The notes under the pieces were generated by a model. The model made no database searches, had not been told where the DNA came from, and saw nothing but the letters and a program-made list of their open reading frames with translations. A stretch of DNA of 64,000 nt, from NCBI GenBank assembly GCA_001766655.1, contig MJCC01000014.1, positions 115,143 to 179,142 on the forward strand, given 5' to 3'. The stretch is from Phytomonas francai (taxonomy: Eukaryota; Euglenozoa; Kinetoplastea; Trypanosomatida; Trypanosomatidae). Positions 1 through 9,124 of the stretch are shown here, one piece after another. Position 1 is the stretch's first letter; each line of letters starts with the position of its first letter. Made by a program: the position numbers and the translations under genes.

Positions 1-812
1 GCGCTAAAGAAAATGTAGTCTCATCTTTTCGAATTTTGGGTATTGTTTCCGGTTATAGACATGCTATTTTTCTCTAAGATTAGACCTCTTCTATAGTTCA
101 GTTACTATCTAGAAAACTCTCGGATAAATGCGACTTCTCAACCCAATAAATTAGGCCAAAGAGATTCAAATTAAAAGCACCAATGCCATACTTTCAACAT
201 CATGCAACTTTAATTTCTTCTAAACTTGATGCTTAAAACCAATGGTCAGGAATACTACGTGAGCTGGAATTTTTTACCCATAAATGGCTGATGATAGGTT
301 ACATTTTCTTAGAAATGCATATATATGTATATAACCTTTTTTCCCGTCCATGCTCTGCATGGAAGTTGGAATGCAAACAGGTTCGGTACAAGGACATCAC
401 CAACAGATTCATTATCTGTGTCAAATAAGACATAAATAAATAATAGTTCCGCTTGAATCATCTCTATCGATTATTATCTAATGCCTATTCACATTTAGAC
501 CATTTTCAGTTATTCGTTTATGCACCTCTTCTTTGTATATTACACAAAGAATGAATTGTATTTCACTTCTTGAGAAGCTAAAGTTTGAATAACTTTTAAA
601 AAAAAGTCTATTTCAGTCAATTGCTCTTAAAATTTAGTGAAATTTCTTTTTGCTTCCCTGTCACAATCTGAAGTCTCATTCATTACGTATATATATATAT
701 ATATATATATGGTAAAGTGGGGAGGTGTTTAGCGAAGGACAAGATCTCTAGTATTTAGTTGTTCCTTGCCTTCCATTTTGTTGATATAGTCACTTGAACT
801 GATTCCCTGAGC
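1..812. other. AT-rich spacer, no gene seen
   Basis: No reading frame here looks like a protein. The stretch is AT-rich, with an uninterrupted TA run at 688-710, and leads into the first gene at 813. It is probably the 3' end of an upstream transcript plus the 5' leader region of the next gene. Confidence 0.5.
688..710. repeat. TA dinucleotide microsatellite
   Basis: About 11 TA units without interruption, roughly 100 bases before the first start codon. Similar runs occur at 16340-16360 and 35326-35346, always in spacers. Confidence 0.9.
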
Positions 813-1934
813 ATGCGCGGTTTCTTAGGGCGCAACAATGCAGACAAGCTGCAGCCTGGTTCAAACATCACTACCTACGAAGAGGCGCTCTATCCTCCGC
901 GACCTTTCCGCTACCACCTCCAACAGGATCCAATTGCTCCTTCAACGACACCAACAGCTTCGCTATCCTCAAATGCCTTGTATTCCGAATCCCTGCCTCC
1001 GCCGTTGATCGTATTACCAAGCATTGACGCGGATTCTATTTGTGAGCCCCACTCGCAGCAACCACAATCACAACAGCTCCTCCAGACTCGACGGCCCGCA
1101 GGTATGACATCCGGACTATCGGCTCCACCGAGTTCTGCCGTCAGCAAGCGACCACCTCCCTATCTGAGCAAGTTCTTCGACTGCTTCGTTCCATCCCCCT
1201 TCGCAATGAATGAGCGAGGCCTATTTGATGTGCTAGGGGGCCCCCAGTCCGACTGGTGCGAGCCGTTGAACATCTTTCACTACCCGGATCTCCTATTCGA
1301 CCCACCGCACTCGCCCAATGTCGAGGTCAAGCCTCCTGTAGGGAACGCTGTGGGCTGTAGAGGGGCAGAAAGCGCGACAGACCTGTCGCTGACGATGGAG
1401 CGGCGGCAAAGGGGGCTGTTGGAGCTGGCCGAAATCGCGCGTGCGCCGCTGGAGCTGCGCTCCTTCGTGATGGCCCTTGGCGTGGGCGGGGTGCTGGAGC
1501 TGCGGCCGGCGGCTGGCAAGAGTCGTAGTAAGCAGGAGGCTATCAATGTACTGCGTATTCGCGCCGTTCGCCGGCCCCTACCGCCGCGCCCGATTCGCCG
1601 TGGGGCGAAGGTGGTGCTGGATACGGTGCATGCCGCCCCATCAACCGGGGCGCGGGCGGTGTTGGATGGCAGGCTCAAGCAGTTGACCACCGACGCCGGG
1701 GTCGTTGGAAAGAAGAGACCTCGTAGTGGGGAGGAGGGAGCGGATGCAGATAATTTAGTGAACATGGAACACGATAACGAAAGTGACGATAGTAAACACA
1801 GTGCCAATATAGAGGAGGACGATGATGATGATGCGAACAACCTTTCGGATGGCTTTTTCGAAGCAGATGATGATGATTACGGTGATAATGCTAGGGGTGG
1901 TTTCAACGATGATAATGGAAATGATTTCTTTTAA
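813..1934 (+). CDS. Unknown protein with acidic C-terminal tail, possibly Pol III Rpc31/RPC7-like
   Basis: A 373-residue protein starting at an ATG. Residues 1-130 are rich in Pro, Ser and Gln, with a short N-terminal RGFLGR and an LYPP motif near 27. Residues 190-300 are basic and likely helical. The last 60 residues are strongly acidic, with Asp/Glu runs broken by aromatic residues (DGFFEADDDDYGDN near 347-359). RNA polymerase III subunit Rpc31/RPC7 has this layout: a Gly/Arg start, a proline motif, and a long Asp/Glu tail with Tyr/Phe and Asn. Only the layout agrees and I see no diagnostic catalytic motif, so the assignment is tentative. It could equally be a chromatin or nucleolar protein with an acidic tail. 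GC content rises sharply in the middle of the gene. Confidence 0.8.
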   Translation: MRGFLGRNNADKLQPGSNITTYEEALYPPRPFRYHLQQDPIAPSTTPTASLSSNALYSESLPPPLIVLPSIDADSICEPHSQQPQSQQLLQTRRPAGMTSGLSAPPSSAVSKRPPPYLSKFFDCFVPSPFAMNERGLFDVLGGPQSDWCEPLNIFHYPDLLFDPPHSPNVEVKPPVGNAVGCRGAESATDLSLTMERRQRGLLELAEIARAPLELRSFVMALGVGGVLELRPAAGKSRSKQEAINVLRIRAVRRPLPPRPIRRGAKVVLDTVHAAPSTGARAVLDGRLKQLTTDAGVVGKKRPRSGEEGADADNLVNMEHDNESDDSKHSANIEEDDDDDANNLSDGFFEADDDDYGDNARGGFNDDNGNDFF

Positions 1935-2219
1935 ATTTACAATGAATTTTTAACCTGTCGGAGTCTTATTTAGACTCGTGAATAACTTCTCCTATATGGA
2001 ATTTAGTTGACTTCATGAAGTTATTGTCTTGCCTTTAACATGATTCAGGGTATGCTATTATAAAAACATCAACCGTGCGACTTAATTCAAAGCTGTACAA
2101 ATGTTAATTTAAGAATATTTACACAAACATCTATTTGTGTGTATATTATCTTTCTCCTTGCATTTTATTGTTATGAAATACAAACATATTTGACTTTTAC
2201 ACCCAAAAGAATCCTTGTA

Positions 2220-2792
2220 ATGTCAGCCAAGGTTCCGAAGCTTTTCAACAAGTGGTCCTACGAGGGCATCACGTGCTCCGAGATCGCGCTACGCGACCAC
2301 ATCTCGATGACCGCGACCTATGTCCCGCACTCCGCGGGTCGCTGGCAGCGGAAGCGCTTCCGCAAGGCGCGCATGCCCATCATCGAGCGTCTGGCGAACG
2401 GTCTCATGTTCAAGGGCCGCAGCAACGGCCGCAAGCTGCAGGCCGCGCGCCTGCTGCGCCACACCCTCGATATCATCCACCTCCTGACGGACGAGAACCC
2501 CATTCGCGTGGTGGTCGACGCCGTGTCGAAGGGCGCCCCGCGCGAGGACTCGACCCGCGTCGGCTCCGGCGGCGTCGTGCGCCGCCAGGCCGTCGACGTG
2601 TCCCCGATGCGCCGCGTGGACGAGGCCATCTACCAGATGTGCAAGGGCGCCCGCATCGCGGCCTTCCGCAACCTCAAGACCCTCCCCGAGTGCCTCGCGG
2701 ATGAGATCGTGAACGCCTCGAAGGGTAGCTCGAACTCGTACGCCATCAAGAAGAAGGATGAGGTCGAGCGTGTGGCCAAGGGTAACCGATAA
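2220..2792 (+). CDS. RPS5: 40S ribosomal protein S5 (uS7), copy 1
   Basis: A 190-residue uS7-family protein of the small ribosomal subunit, which sits in the head near the mRNA exit and the E site. The frame is open upstream to 2139 without an ATG, so I chose the ATG at 2220 ([12 protein letters not shown]), identical to the start of copy 2. The uS7 core is clear: the [15 protein letters not shown] segment, the central [10 protein letters not shown] stretch, the basic [16 protein letters not shown] loop, and the C-terminal [14 protein letters not shown] end typical of eukaryotic RPS5. The protein is identical to copy 2 at 3090. Codons 2 and 3 use different synonymous codons in the two copies, while the rest of the coding sequence appears identical. 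Confidence 0.97.
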   Translation: MSAKVPKLFNKWSYEGITCSEIALRDHISMTATYVPHSAGRWQRKRFRKARMPIIERLANGLMFKGRSNGRKLQAARLLRHTLDIIHLLTDENPIRVVVDAVSKGAPREDSTRVGSGGVVRRQAVDVSPMRRVDEAIYQMCKGARIAAFRNLKTLPECLADEIVNASKGSSNSYAIKKKDEVERVAKGNR

Positions 2793-2815
2793 GCACCAGG
2801 AACAGAGATCAAACC
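2229..2815 (+). repeat. RPS5 homogenised tract, copy 1
   Basis: This tract pairs with 3099-3685. I see only one difference over about 587 bases (G at 2807 against A at 3677). Identity begins at codon 4 and ends about 23 bases after the stop. The flanks are unrelated. Confidence 0.9.
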
Positions 2816-3084
2816 GTAAGTTTGGTAGGGTCGTTATCCTTTTCCTTATTGGGTATCCCTTACTAAATGTGGCCGTAAGGATTCAAATATGTGTCACCCT
2901 AATAGGTGCACTTGTTTTCCGTTTATTTTCTTCATAAAAAAAAAATGGTAGAACTATTTGGTTTATTCGCATTTTTGTCAAATATTTTAATGCACGTTGA
3001 GGACAAAATATTATTTATTACTTGCTCACTTTTTTTCGCTTTTCATTTACTCCTTTAAATCACACACGATTTCACCCCCAAAGC

Positions 3085-3086
3085 AG
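3085..3086 (+). promoter_or_regulatory. Predicted spliced-leader acceptor AG for RPS5 copy 2
   Basis: A pyrimidine-rich stretch at about 3024-3080 is followed by AG three bases before the ATG at 3090. If used, the 5' UTR would be only three bases plus the spliced leader. Prediction from sequence pattern only. Confidence 0.35.
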
Positions 3087-3089
3087 GTC

Positions 3090-3662
3090 ATGAGCGCAAA
3101 GGTTCCGAAGCTTTTCAACAAGTGGTCCTACGAGGGCATCACGTGCTCCGAGATCGCGCTACGCGACCACATCTCGATGACCGCGACCTATGTCCCGCAC
3201 TCCGCGGGTCGCTGGCAGCGGAAGCGCTTCCGCAAGGCGCGCATGCCCATCATCGAGCGTCTGGCGAACGGTCTCATGTTCAAGGGCCGCAGCAACGGCC
3301 GCAAGCTGCAGGCCGCGCGCCTGCTGCGCCACACCCTCGATATCATCCACCTCCTGACGGACGAGAACCCCATTCGCGTGGTGGTCGACGCCGTGTCGAA
3401 GGGCGCCCCGCGCGAGGACTCGACCCGCGTCGGCTCCGGCGGCGTCGTGCGCCGCCAGGCCGTCGACGTGTCCCCGATGCGCCGCGTGGACGAGGCCATC
3501 TACCAGATGTGCAAGGGCGCCCGCATCGCGGCCTTCCGCAACCTCAAGACCCTCCCCGAGTGCCTCGCGGATGAGATCGTGAACGCCTCGAAGGGTAGCT
3601 CGAACTCGTACGCCATCAAGAAGAAGGATGAGGTCGAGCGTGTGGCCAAGGGTAACCGATAA
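3090..3662 (+). CDS. RPS5: 40S ribosomal protein S5 (uS7), copy 2
   Basis: A 190-residue protein identical to copy 1. The upstream frame is open to 2997 but lacks an ATG, so the start is the ATG at 3090. Codons 2-3 read AGC GCA here and TCA GCC in copy 1, giving the same Ser-Ala, while the following 560 or so bases match. The 5' and 3' flanks differ from those of copy 1, so each copy has its own UTRs and could be regulated separately after transcription, which is the main level of control in kinetoplastids. Leishmania also carries paired RPS5 genes. Confidence 0.97.
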   Translation: MSAKVPKLFNKWSYEGITCSEIALRDHISMTATYVPHSAGRWQRKRFRKARMPIIERLANGLMFKGRSNGRKLQAARLLRHTLDIIHLLTDENPIRVVVDAVSKGAPREDSTRVGSGGVVRRQAVDVSPMRRVDEAIYQMCKGARIAAFRNLKTLPECLADEIVNASKGSSNSYAIKKKDEVERVAKGNR

Positions 3663-3685
3663 GCACCAGGAACAGAAATCAAACC
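3099..3685 (+). repeat. RPS5 homogenised tract, copy 2
   Basis: Partner of 2229-2815 at an offset of 870 bases. The abrupt loss of identity at both ends close to the coding limits suggests gene conversion limited to the coding region. Confidence 0.9.
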
Positions 3686-3944
3686 AAACGAAAAGTTTCA
3701 TTTAGACCGCAGCTTTTGTTATTTTCTTTAATAATCCCAGTAATGGGCATAAAAAAAATACTGACTCTATCTTCCTGAGTGTTAGTAGAGTCTCCGAGAA
3801 CTTAAATCAAAAAACAACCTTTACTGGCTATAAATATTTTACTCACTACTCTCTGTTTCTATTCATTACCTTAACAAAGCAAAGTATGCTTTTTTATCCG
3901 TATTAGTAAGAGGAACGTAAAAGCCGTCTACTGTCGTATACGTA

Positions 3945-5126
3945 ATGTTTTCTTGGGATAATTTCGTACAGCAAGCTCAGGAACGCCGCCTTGTGCAGCT
4001 TTCAAGCGACAATGCGTTTGTTGACGTCAAGTCAGTTCTCTCTTCTTCCTCAGCTGCAGCCTCTGTTGCCGCAGCTAAAGGTGGCGAAAATGCGCTCAGT
4101 GGTGGTACTAATAAAGTTTCTCATCGTAATCGGGGTGAAGAGACACGGAACATTGAAAGACGTTTCTTTGAGGTTGGGCCAACAGGCGCATCAGGGTCCT
4201 TAAGAAATACCATGGCGGATACCGCATCGGGTGCATTACGGGTGGATCGCCTCAGGGGGGGCGATTTTGGAGCCAATGAACGTTTGAACCTAACTCAGTG
4301 TTTCGCCCAACAGCATAAAGATTACATGGAGATGTTAACCCGGGCCTGGAAAGATGCAAGTGAAAGCGAAGGGGTCAGCGCCGATGAGGCCTGTGAAGAC
4401 GATGATTCTCGAAGCAGAGAAGAAGCACACAATCTGAAAGTGGGCGAATCGTTCGAGGGAGAAGTCAAGACGGTAGGTTTGCGTCAAGCAAAGCGTACAA
4501 GAGCAAGTAAAAAGGGATACGGGAAAAAACGACAACAGGCGTCCGTTCATGATACGACGACAAAGGGGCAGCCACAACGGCGGTACCTGAAGCAGGGTGA
4601 GGTCCGTTGGTGGTGCCCAACGAAGGTCGAAGATGTGGAGACGGAACTTTCGGACGAAATACAACTTTTGCGGGCGTGGTATTCTGAAATGGCACGGGTT
4701 GAGGATAGTGACCACGAGAGTGAGGAAGGGCACGACACGACAGGTGACAACGCCAATATCTCCCCCCAAAGAGACTGCCAACAAGCCAAGAAGCCTAAAA
4801 TCCACGGAACAGGGTTAAAGGATGACAAGGCACACAAAGTTAAAGTCGAGTACGAGCAGCCAAACTTATTGGCTCCGTCCGTGTTGCGTTTCTTGACAAG
4901 TTGTCCTAGCTATATCGCCATGACTTCACCTTCCCCATTGAGCCTGTCTTCCCCTCAGACGAAGGGGCGGGTGAAAGTGGCTCCAGGCTGCCATACACAT
5001 CATTTATGTAGCGTGTGTCTACTCCCAGCGGCGTACCGCTGCGTCAGATGCCGATCTGCACTTTTTTGTTCAATCAAATGCCACGTTGCACACGACGCTA
5101 CTCGATGCTTGAAGTACACTGTGTAG
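3945..5126 (+). CDS. HIT-type zinc-finger protein, probable ZNHIT1/Vps71 homologue (SWR1-type remodeller subunit)
   Basis: A 393-residue protein. Its last 39 residues form a complete HIT zinc finger: C355-x2-C358-x7-C366-x2-C369-x5-C375-x3-C379-x3-H383-x4-C388, ending LKYTV. ZNHIT1/Vps71 proteins also carry the finger at the extreme C-terminus and end with a very similar RCLKWTV. The segment just before it (VLRFLTSCPSYIA) resembles the helix preceding the finger in that family. Vps71/ZNHIT1 is a subunit of the SWR1/SRCAP complex, which loads histone H2A.Z. The long N-terminal half is charged and poorly conserved, with Ala/Ser-rich and Lys/Glu-rich stretches, and makes the protein more than twice the length of human ZNHIT1. 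The zinc finger is certain; the family member is inferred. Confidence 0.85.
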   Translation: MFSWDNFVQQAQERRLVQLSSDNAFVDVKSVLSSSSAAASVAAAKGGENALSGGTNKVSHRNRGEETRNIERRFFEVGPTGASGSLRNTMADTASGALRVDRLRGGDFGANERLNLTQCFAQQHKDYMEMLTRAWKDASESEGVSADEACEDDDSRSREEAHNLKVGESFEGEVKTVGLRQAKRTRASKKGYGKKRQQASVHDTTTKGQPQRRYLKQGEVRWWCPTKVEDVETELSDEIQLLRAWYSEMARVEDSDHESEEGHDTTGDNANISPQRDCQQAKKPKIHGTGLKDDKAHKVKVEYEQPNLLAPSVLRFLTSCPSYIAMTSPSPLSLSSPQTKGRVKVAPGCHTHHLCSVCLLPAAYRCVRCRSALFCSIKCHVAHDATRCLKYTV

Positions 5127-5566
5127 ATGCAATGGATTTTTTACTCAACGGTTGCTACGTGTGTATCTAGGCTGTCTTTGGTAATCCTCCTACCTCATGC
5201 CCCTTTTTGTGTGATACAGCTCTTAGAGGAAGAAAAAAAAGAATATTTATAGCATGAGAGTATATGGGGTCTTATTTATTTATTTTCTCCCCACTTATAC
5301 TTTCATGTCTTTTTCACTTTCGGTTTTCTTCTTTCGAGACCAAAACTCCTCATTCCCTTTGAGTTGACCCTGTGTATTTATACCCACTCTTCTTATTATT
5401 ATCAAAAACAATAAAGTGCAGACTATTCATAAAAAAAAAACTATAAAATTGCAAAAATCTTGGGAAAATAATTATAACATATTAAACGATAAAAAGGAGT
5501 TTGTTCTAAGAGAGCAAAGATTCTAGTTGTTAGTACAATATAGACGAAGAGTGCAAAAAAGAGAGC
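5127..5566. other. Spacer, no gene seen
   Basis: Pyrimidine-rich tracts at about 5270-5400 would suit polyadenylation of the HIT-finger transcript and trans-splicing of the adaptin transcript. No protein-like frame. Confidence 0.5.
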
Positions 5567-8515
5567 ATGGCAAATTACACTTCCGGAGCTGCATTTTTTG
5601 ACCGCGGTATGGATATCATTTCCATATGTGATGATTTGAAGAGCAACAATGAGCCCCGACAGTTTGGCGCTCTTCAACAGGTAATAGCCAATATGACAAT
5701 TGGGAAGGATGTGTCTAGTTTTTTTAACGAAGTCATGGCACTAATCTCTTCGAACAATATTAGTATGAAGCGGTTGGTGTATATTTATTTCGTCCAAAAT
5801 TGTCGAGCGAATCCTGAAAAGGCTGTGCTGCATGTTGGATCCTTGACAAAAGACACTTTACATAACTCGCCCCTCATTCGCAGTGCCGCACTGCGTACCA
5901 TGTCAAGCTTACAAATATCTATTATGGCAGACGCTGCGGTGGCACCGCTACTCCGGTGCTTGGAGGATTCTGATCCCTATGTCCGGAGCGTCGCCGCGAT
6001 GGGGGTGCTGAAGCACTATACCGTCACACACTTGACTTCTTTTAACTATGTGTTGATTGAAGCCCTCAAAAAATTACTTTACGATCCTAACCCTATGGTA
6101 TGTGGAATGTGTGTGCAAGCTATTCTAGAATTACATAACAGGCAGGCTTCTGGCGGTTTGTTGAAGGCCATCTTCGATGCGTGCCCACACCTGTTAAAAA
6201 TGCTGGATGAAGCGACGGAGTGGTCAACATACTATATCCTGAAAGGAATTGCAGCCTCCTACCGATGTGCCCCTTCAACCTTGATACCCTTTGGTGCCAG
6301 TCATCCATGGGGTACTGCGGGTCATAATACATTTATGAAGGAAAGCGAGGAAGCTTTGATGCGAATTTTGCCTTATCTTTATGTTTCTAATAGCGCCACA
6401 GTCATGGCTGCTGTGAAGGTAGTAATGCTTTTTCTGAAGTCCACCAGGGAGCAAGGTGTACAATTGTCGAATGACCAGCGTGAGGCTCTTGATCGACGTT
6501 TCGTCACACCAATCACTAATGCATTGGTTTGTTTAGTTCATACCTCTCGTTATGAACTTCGGTACCTCGCTTTGAAAAATATTCAACTCTTTCTTTATAC
6601 GCATTTTTCGCCCTTTTTCGAGCCCCATCTTGGTATCTTCTTTGTTCAGAATGATGATCCTGTCTATATTAAGCTCGTTAAACTTGATATGTTGGTTGGT
6701 TTAGCCAATGAACCCAATGGGGCGCATGTGCTATCGGAGCTCGAGGTGTATGCGAGGGATACTGACCTTGAGTTTTCTTCTAAGAGCATACGCTCGATTG
6801 GCTTGCTGGCCCTGGCTATTCCATCGCTCGCGCCCGAGTGTGTTAGGAAGCTCGAGGATCTTATTCACTCCCAAGACCCCCACATTATTGAGAATGCTGT
6901 AATAGTAGTGCAAACCGTGCTGCGGCAGTACCCAGGTAGATTTTTGGGTATCATTCTTATTGTGTACGAGTCATTAAGCCTTTTAGACGACGAAAACGCA
7001 CGCGCAGCAGTAGCGTGGATCATTGGCGAGTACGCGGACCATGTACCACAAGCCATGGATTACATTCATATTTTTGTTGATAATTATATGGAAGAACCTC
7101 TTAAGGTTCAGCTTTCAGTTCTTACAGCACTTGTCAAGATGCGAGTGCGCAGTGCAAGCGAGAAATCTACGGAAAAGGTGTTGGAATGCCTCAAAGTTGT
7201 CTTCGCACAGTGCATGGAATGCCAACAGCCAGACCTTCGGGATCGTGCTTTCTACTATCAGAGGATGCTTTCTACCGATATCGTCGTAGCACGGCAGATC
7301 CTTTCCGATGTGCATAACGTGCCGCTGCAGATGCATGGTTTCCCCCACGAAAAAACACGGAAATATATATTTGAGCATCTTGGATCTCTTCAATCACTCA
7401 TACATCAGCCAATCCAGCATGCACTTCGGAAGTCAGCCGACGGTGGTGATTATGTTAGAACTTCGCGCTTTTTCTCTTCGGCTAGCAGCCTTGATGACGA
7501 AGATTTAGATGGCAAGGACTCCGAGGTTAGTTTTATCGAGGGTGAGGCAAGTCCCTCAGCGCAAAGGCTCCACCTCAATGTCACGATCGAAAATGACGAG
7601 AAAGAGAGGAGCACCTCCAACACGATCAAAAAAAACATTGAAACGGACGTGGCTAACAGCATCAACGGGTACGCTGACAACCCTCCCTCCGCGTCCACAG
7701 GCGGTTTCTCAAAACCAGAATACATGCCCATCACGATTTCGTCTAGCCGTTTCATGGATCCAGGGAGTTTGCCCGCCACCACCGCGGCGGCGGCTGGGAA
7801 GATGAACTACCAGGTAGTTTTGCCCGCCGCCGCCGCCGCCGGGGTCGAGGTCGCACTGCGCTGGTCTCAACTCGGGGTGAAGCTCGTGCTGAACTGCCGT
7901 GTGTGTCTCCGCCGCGGCGACGACTTCGTGCGACGCGCGCGGCTCACCGACCTGCAAATTAATCGAAACCTCTTCAGCCTCGGGGTGCAGCAGGTCTTCC
8001 CTCAGACGAGCCTCGAGGCCGGGGACCAGGTGCGGGAGCTCAGCCTGATCGTCTCCGGTAACAACGAGCGGAGGCCGACGCGGGATCTCGAGGTCGCGGT
8101 GGAGATCCAGCCGGTCGGGGTGCGCTACGCCCTCGCCCCACCCGTCCCACCCGTGATGCTGCTGCGCCCCGCCACGGGTTGCGCTCTCGCGGACTTCCTG
8201 CGCTGGTGGCGCGAGATCCCAGAGCCGACCTGGCGCATCCCGTCCTCGGTTGTCTGCGGGAGGTGCGAGGAAAACCGCTTCACGCCTAACACGCTACGGG
8301 TGCACTGTATTAACCTGGTCCACCGCAAGGATCTGGCCCCGCATGGGTTGACGTCGTTCTTTCTTCACGCAGAAACTATTGCGAAGGACCGGCTTTTGTT
8401 CGATGTCACCGTCTTTCAGGAAAAATTGTTGCTTCTTACAGTTCGGTGCCACTACGCACCTGTTGCAGCTTTCTTTGGAGAATACATCAAAAGTTCTATA
8501 TGCAGCCATACGTAA
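5567..8515 (+). CDS. Beta-adaptin, large subunit of an AP clathrin-adaptor complex
   Basis: A 982-residue protein, close to the usual length of AP-1/AP-2 beta subunits (about 940) and longer than most AP-4 beta. Residues 1-600 form the Adaptin_N helical-repeat trunk with clear beta signatures: MTIGKDVSSFF near 42, KRLVYIYF near 67, NDDPVYIKLVKLDMLVGLA near 364 and DDENARAAVAWIIGEYADH near 475. Residues 620-720 are a polar hinge. Residues 725-982 are the appendage, opening with Ala-rich stretches. The protein selects cargo and recruits coats at the Golgi, endosome or plasma membrane. The trunk looks more like AP-1/AP-2 beta than AP-3, but I cannot settle the complex. Composition jumps to very GC-rich at about 7740-8340. 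A decayed copy of codons 405-515 lies at 12040-12410. Confidence 0.93.
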   Translation: MANYTSGAAFFDRGMDIISICDDLKSNNEPRQFGALQQVIANMTIGKDVSSFFNEVMALISSNNISMKRLVYIYFVQNCRANPEKAVLHVGSLTKDTLHNSPLIRSAALRTMSSLQISIMADAAVAPLLRCLEDSDPYVRSVAAMGVLKHYTVTHLTSFNYVLIEALKKLLYDPNPMVCGMCVQAILELHNRQASGGLLKAIFDACPHLLKMLDEATEWSTYYILKGIAASYRCAPSTLIPFGASHPWGTAGHNTFMKESEEALMRILPYLYVSNSATVMAAVKVVMLFLKSTREQGVQLSNDQREALDRRFVTPITNALVCLVHTSRYELRYLALKNIQLFLYTHFSPFFEPHLGIFFVQNDDPVYIKLVKLDMLVGLANEPNGAHVLSELEVYARDTDLEFSSKSIRSIGLLALAIPSLAPECVRKLEDLIHSQDPHIIENAVIVVQTVLRQYPGRFLGIILIVYESLSLLDDENARAAVAWIIGEYADHVPQAMDYIHIFVDNYMEEPLKVQLSVLTALVKMRVRSASEKSTEKVLECLKVVFAQCMECQQPDLRDRAFYYQRMLSTDIVVARQILSDVHNVPLQMHGFPHEKTRKYIFEHLGSLQSLIHQPIQHALRKSADGGDYVRTSRFFSSASSLDDEDLDGKDSEVSFIEGEASPSAQRLHLNVTIENDEKERSTSNTIKKNIETDVANSINGYADNPPSASTGGFSKPEYMPITISSSRFMDPGSLPATTAAAAGKMNYQVVLPAAAAAGVEVALRWSQLGVKLVLNCRVCLRRGDDFVRRARLTDLQINRNLFSLGVQQVFPQTSLEAGDQVRELSLIVSGNNERRPTRDLEVAVEIQPVGVRYALAPPVPPVMLLRPATGCALADFLRWWREIPEPTWRIPSSVVCGRCEENRFTPNTLRVHCINLVHRKDLAPHGLTSFFLHAETIAKDRLLFDVTVFQEKLLLLTVRCHYAPVAAFFGEYIKSSICSHT

Positions 8516-8934
8516 GTCTAAAACAGACTGAACAGAAACAAAACAAAGGGAGATATTGAAATCTAGATAAGAATCACAAAGGAAAAGGACGCGTTCGCAC
8601 TGTTGTAATATTTTCCCAAATTCATGTCAGCCTTGAGTAGATTAATCGGCCGCTATGCGTTTCCTCTACTCTTTTTGTTCCTATACGCCTATCGTCACAA
8701 ATGCGCTTTACTAATATACAATGAGGTTGTTAAATGCTTAATTAGGACGATAAATATGCCCCTCATCAATATCTTTTATCTTTACCTGGATCCAAGGATT
8801 GATTTGAAACTCTCGTGAGGCCTTCGATTCCTTAATTCAAATTAAGGAAAATGAATGATAAAGGTATCAGGAAAACGGTATATCAAAATGACCCCACAAA
8901 GGAAAAGGCACGACTGCTTCGGAATAGTTAAATT
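8516..8934. other. Spacer between beta-adaptin and the PPDK repeat
   Basis: AT-rich with no credible gene. It has no counterpart before the second PPDK gene, so it lies in the stretch lost from the second copy of the duplication. Confidence 0.6.
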
Positions 8935-9033
8935 AATAAAAATGCTGTGTCACGGTGCGCATGTGCCTTGGGCTGGCTTTGGGTATGCACACACTTCCTT
9001 CTTTGCCCCCCCCCCCTCCTTCATCTCACCGAA

Positions 9034-9035
9034 AG
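9034..9035 (+). promoter_or_regulatory. Predicted spliced-leader acceptor AG for PPDK copy 1
   Basis: A strong pyrimidine tract, including 11 C in a row, runs from about 8994 to 9029. The next AG follows immediately, about 90 bases before the ATG. The same arrangement is repeated before copy 2 (AG at 12514-12515). Confidence 0.45.
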
Positions 9036-9124
9036 TGTTTTCCAACGATCCCGCAATTATCTATTAATTAAAAGCTAAAGTTATTAAGGTTTGAGATACA
9101 ATTCCGCGTTAAGGAATAATAACA

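Noticed and set aside
2139..2219. In-frame N-terminal extension of RPS5 copy 1
   Set aside because: No ATG, absent from copy 2 in sequence, and it precedes the canonical MSAKVPKLF start.
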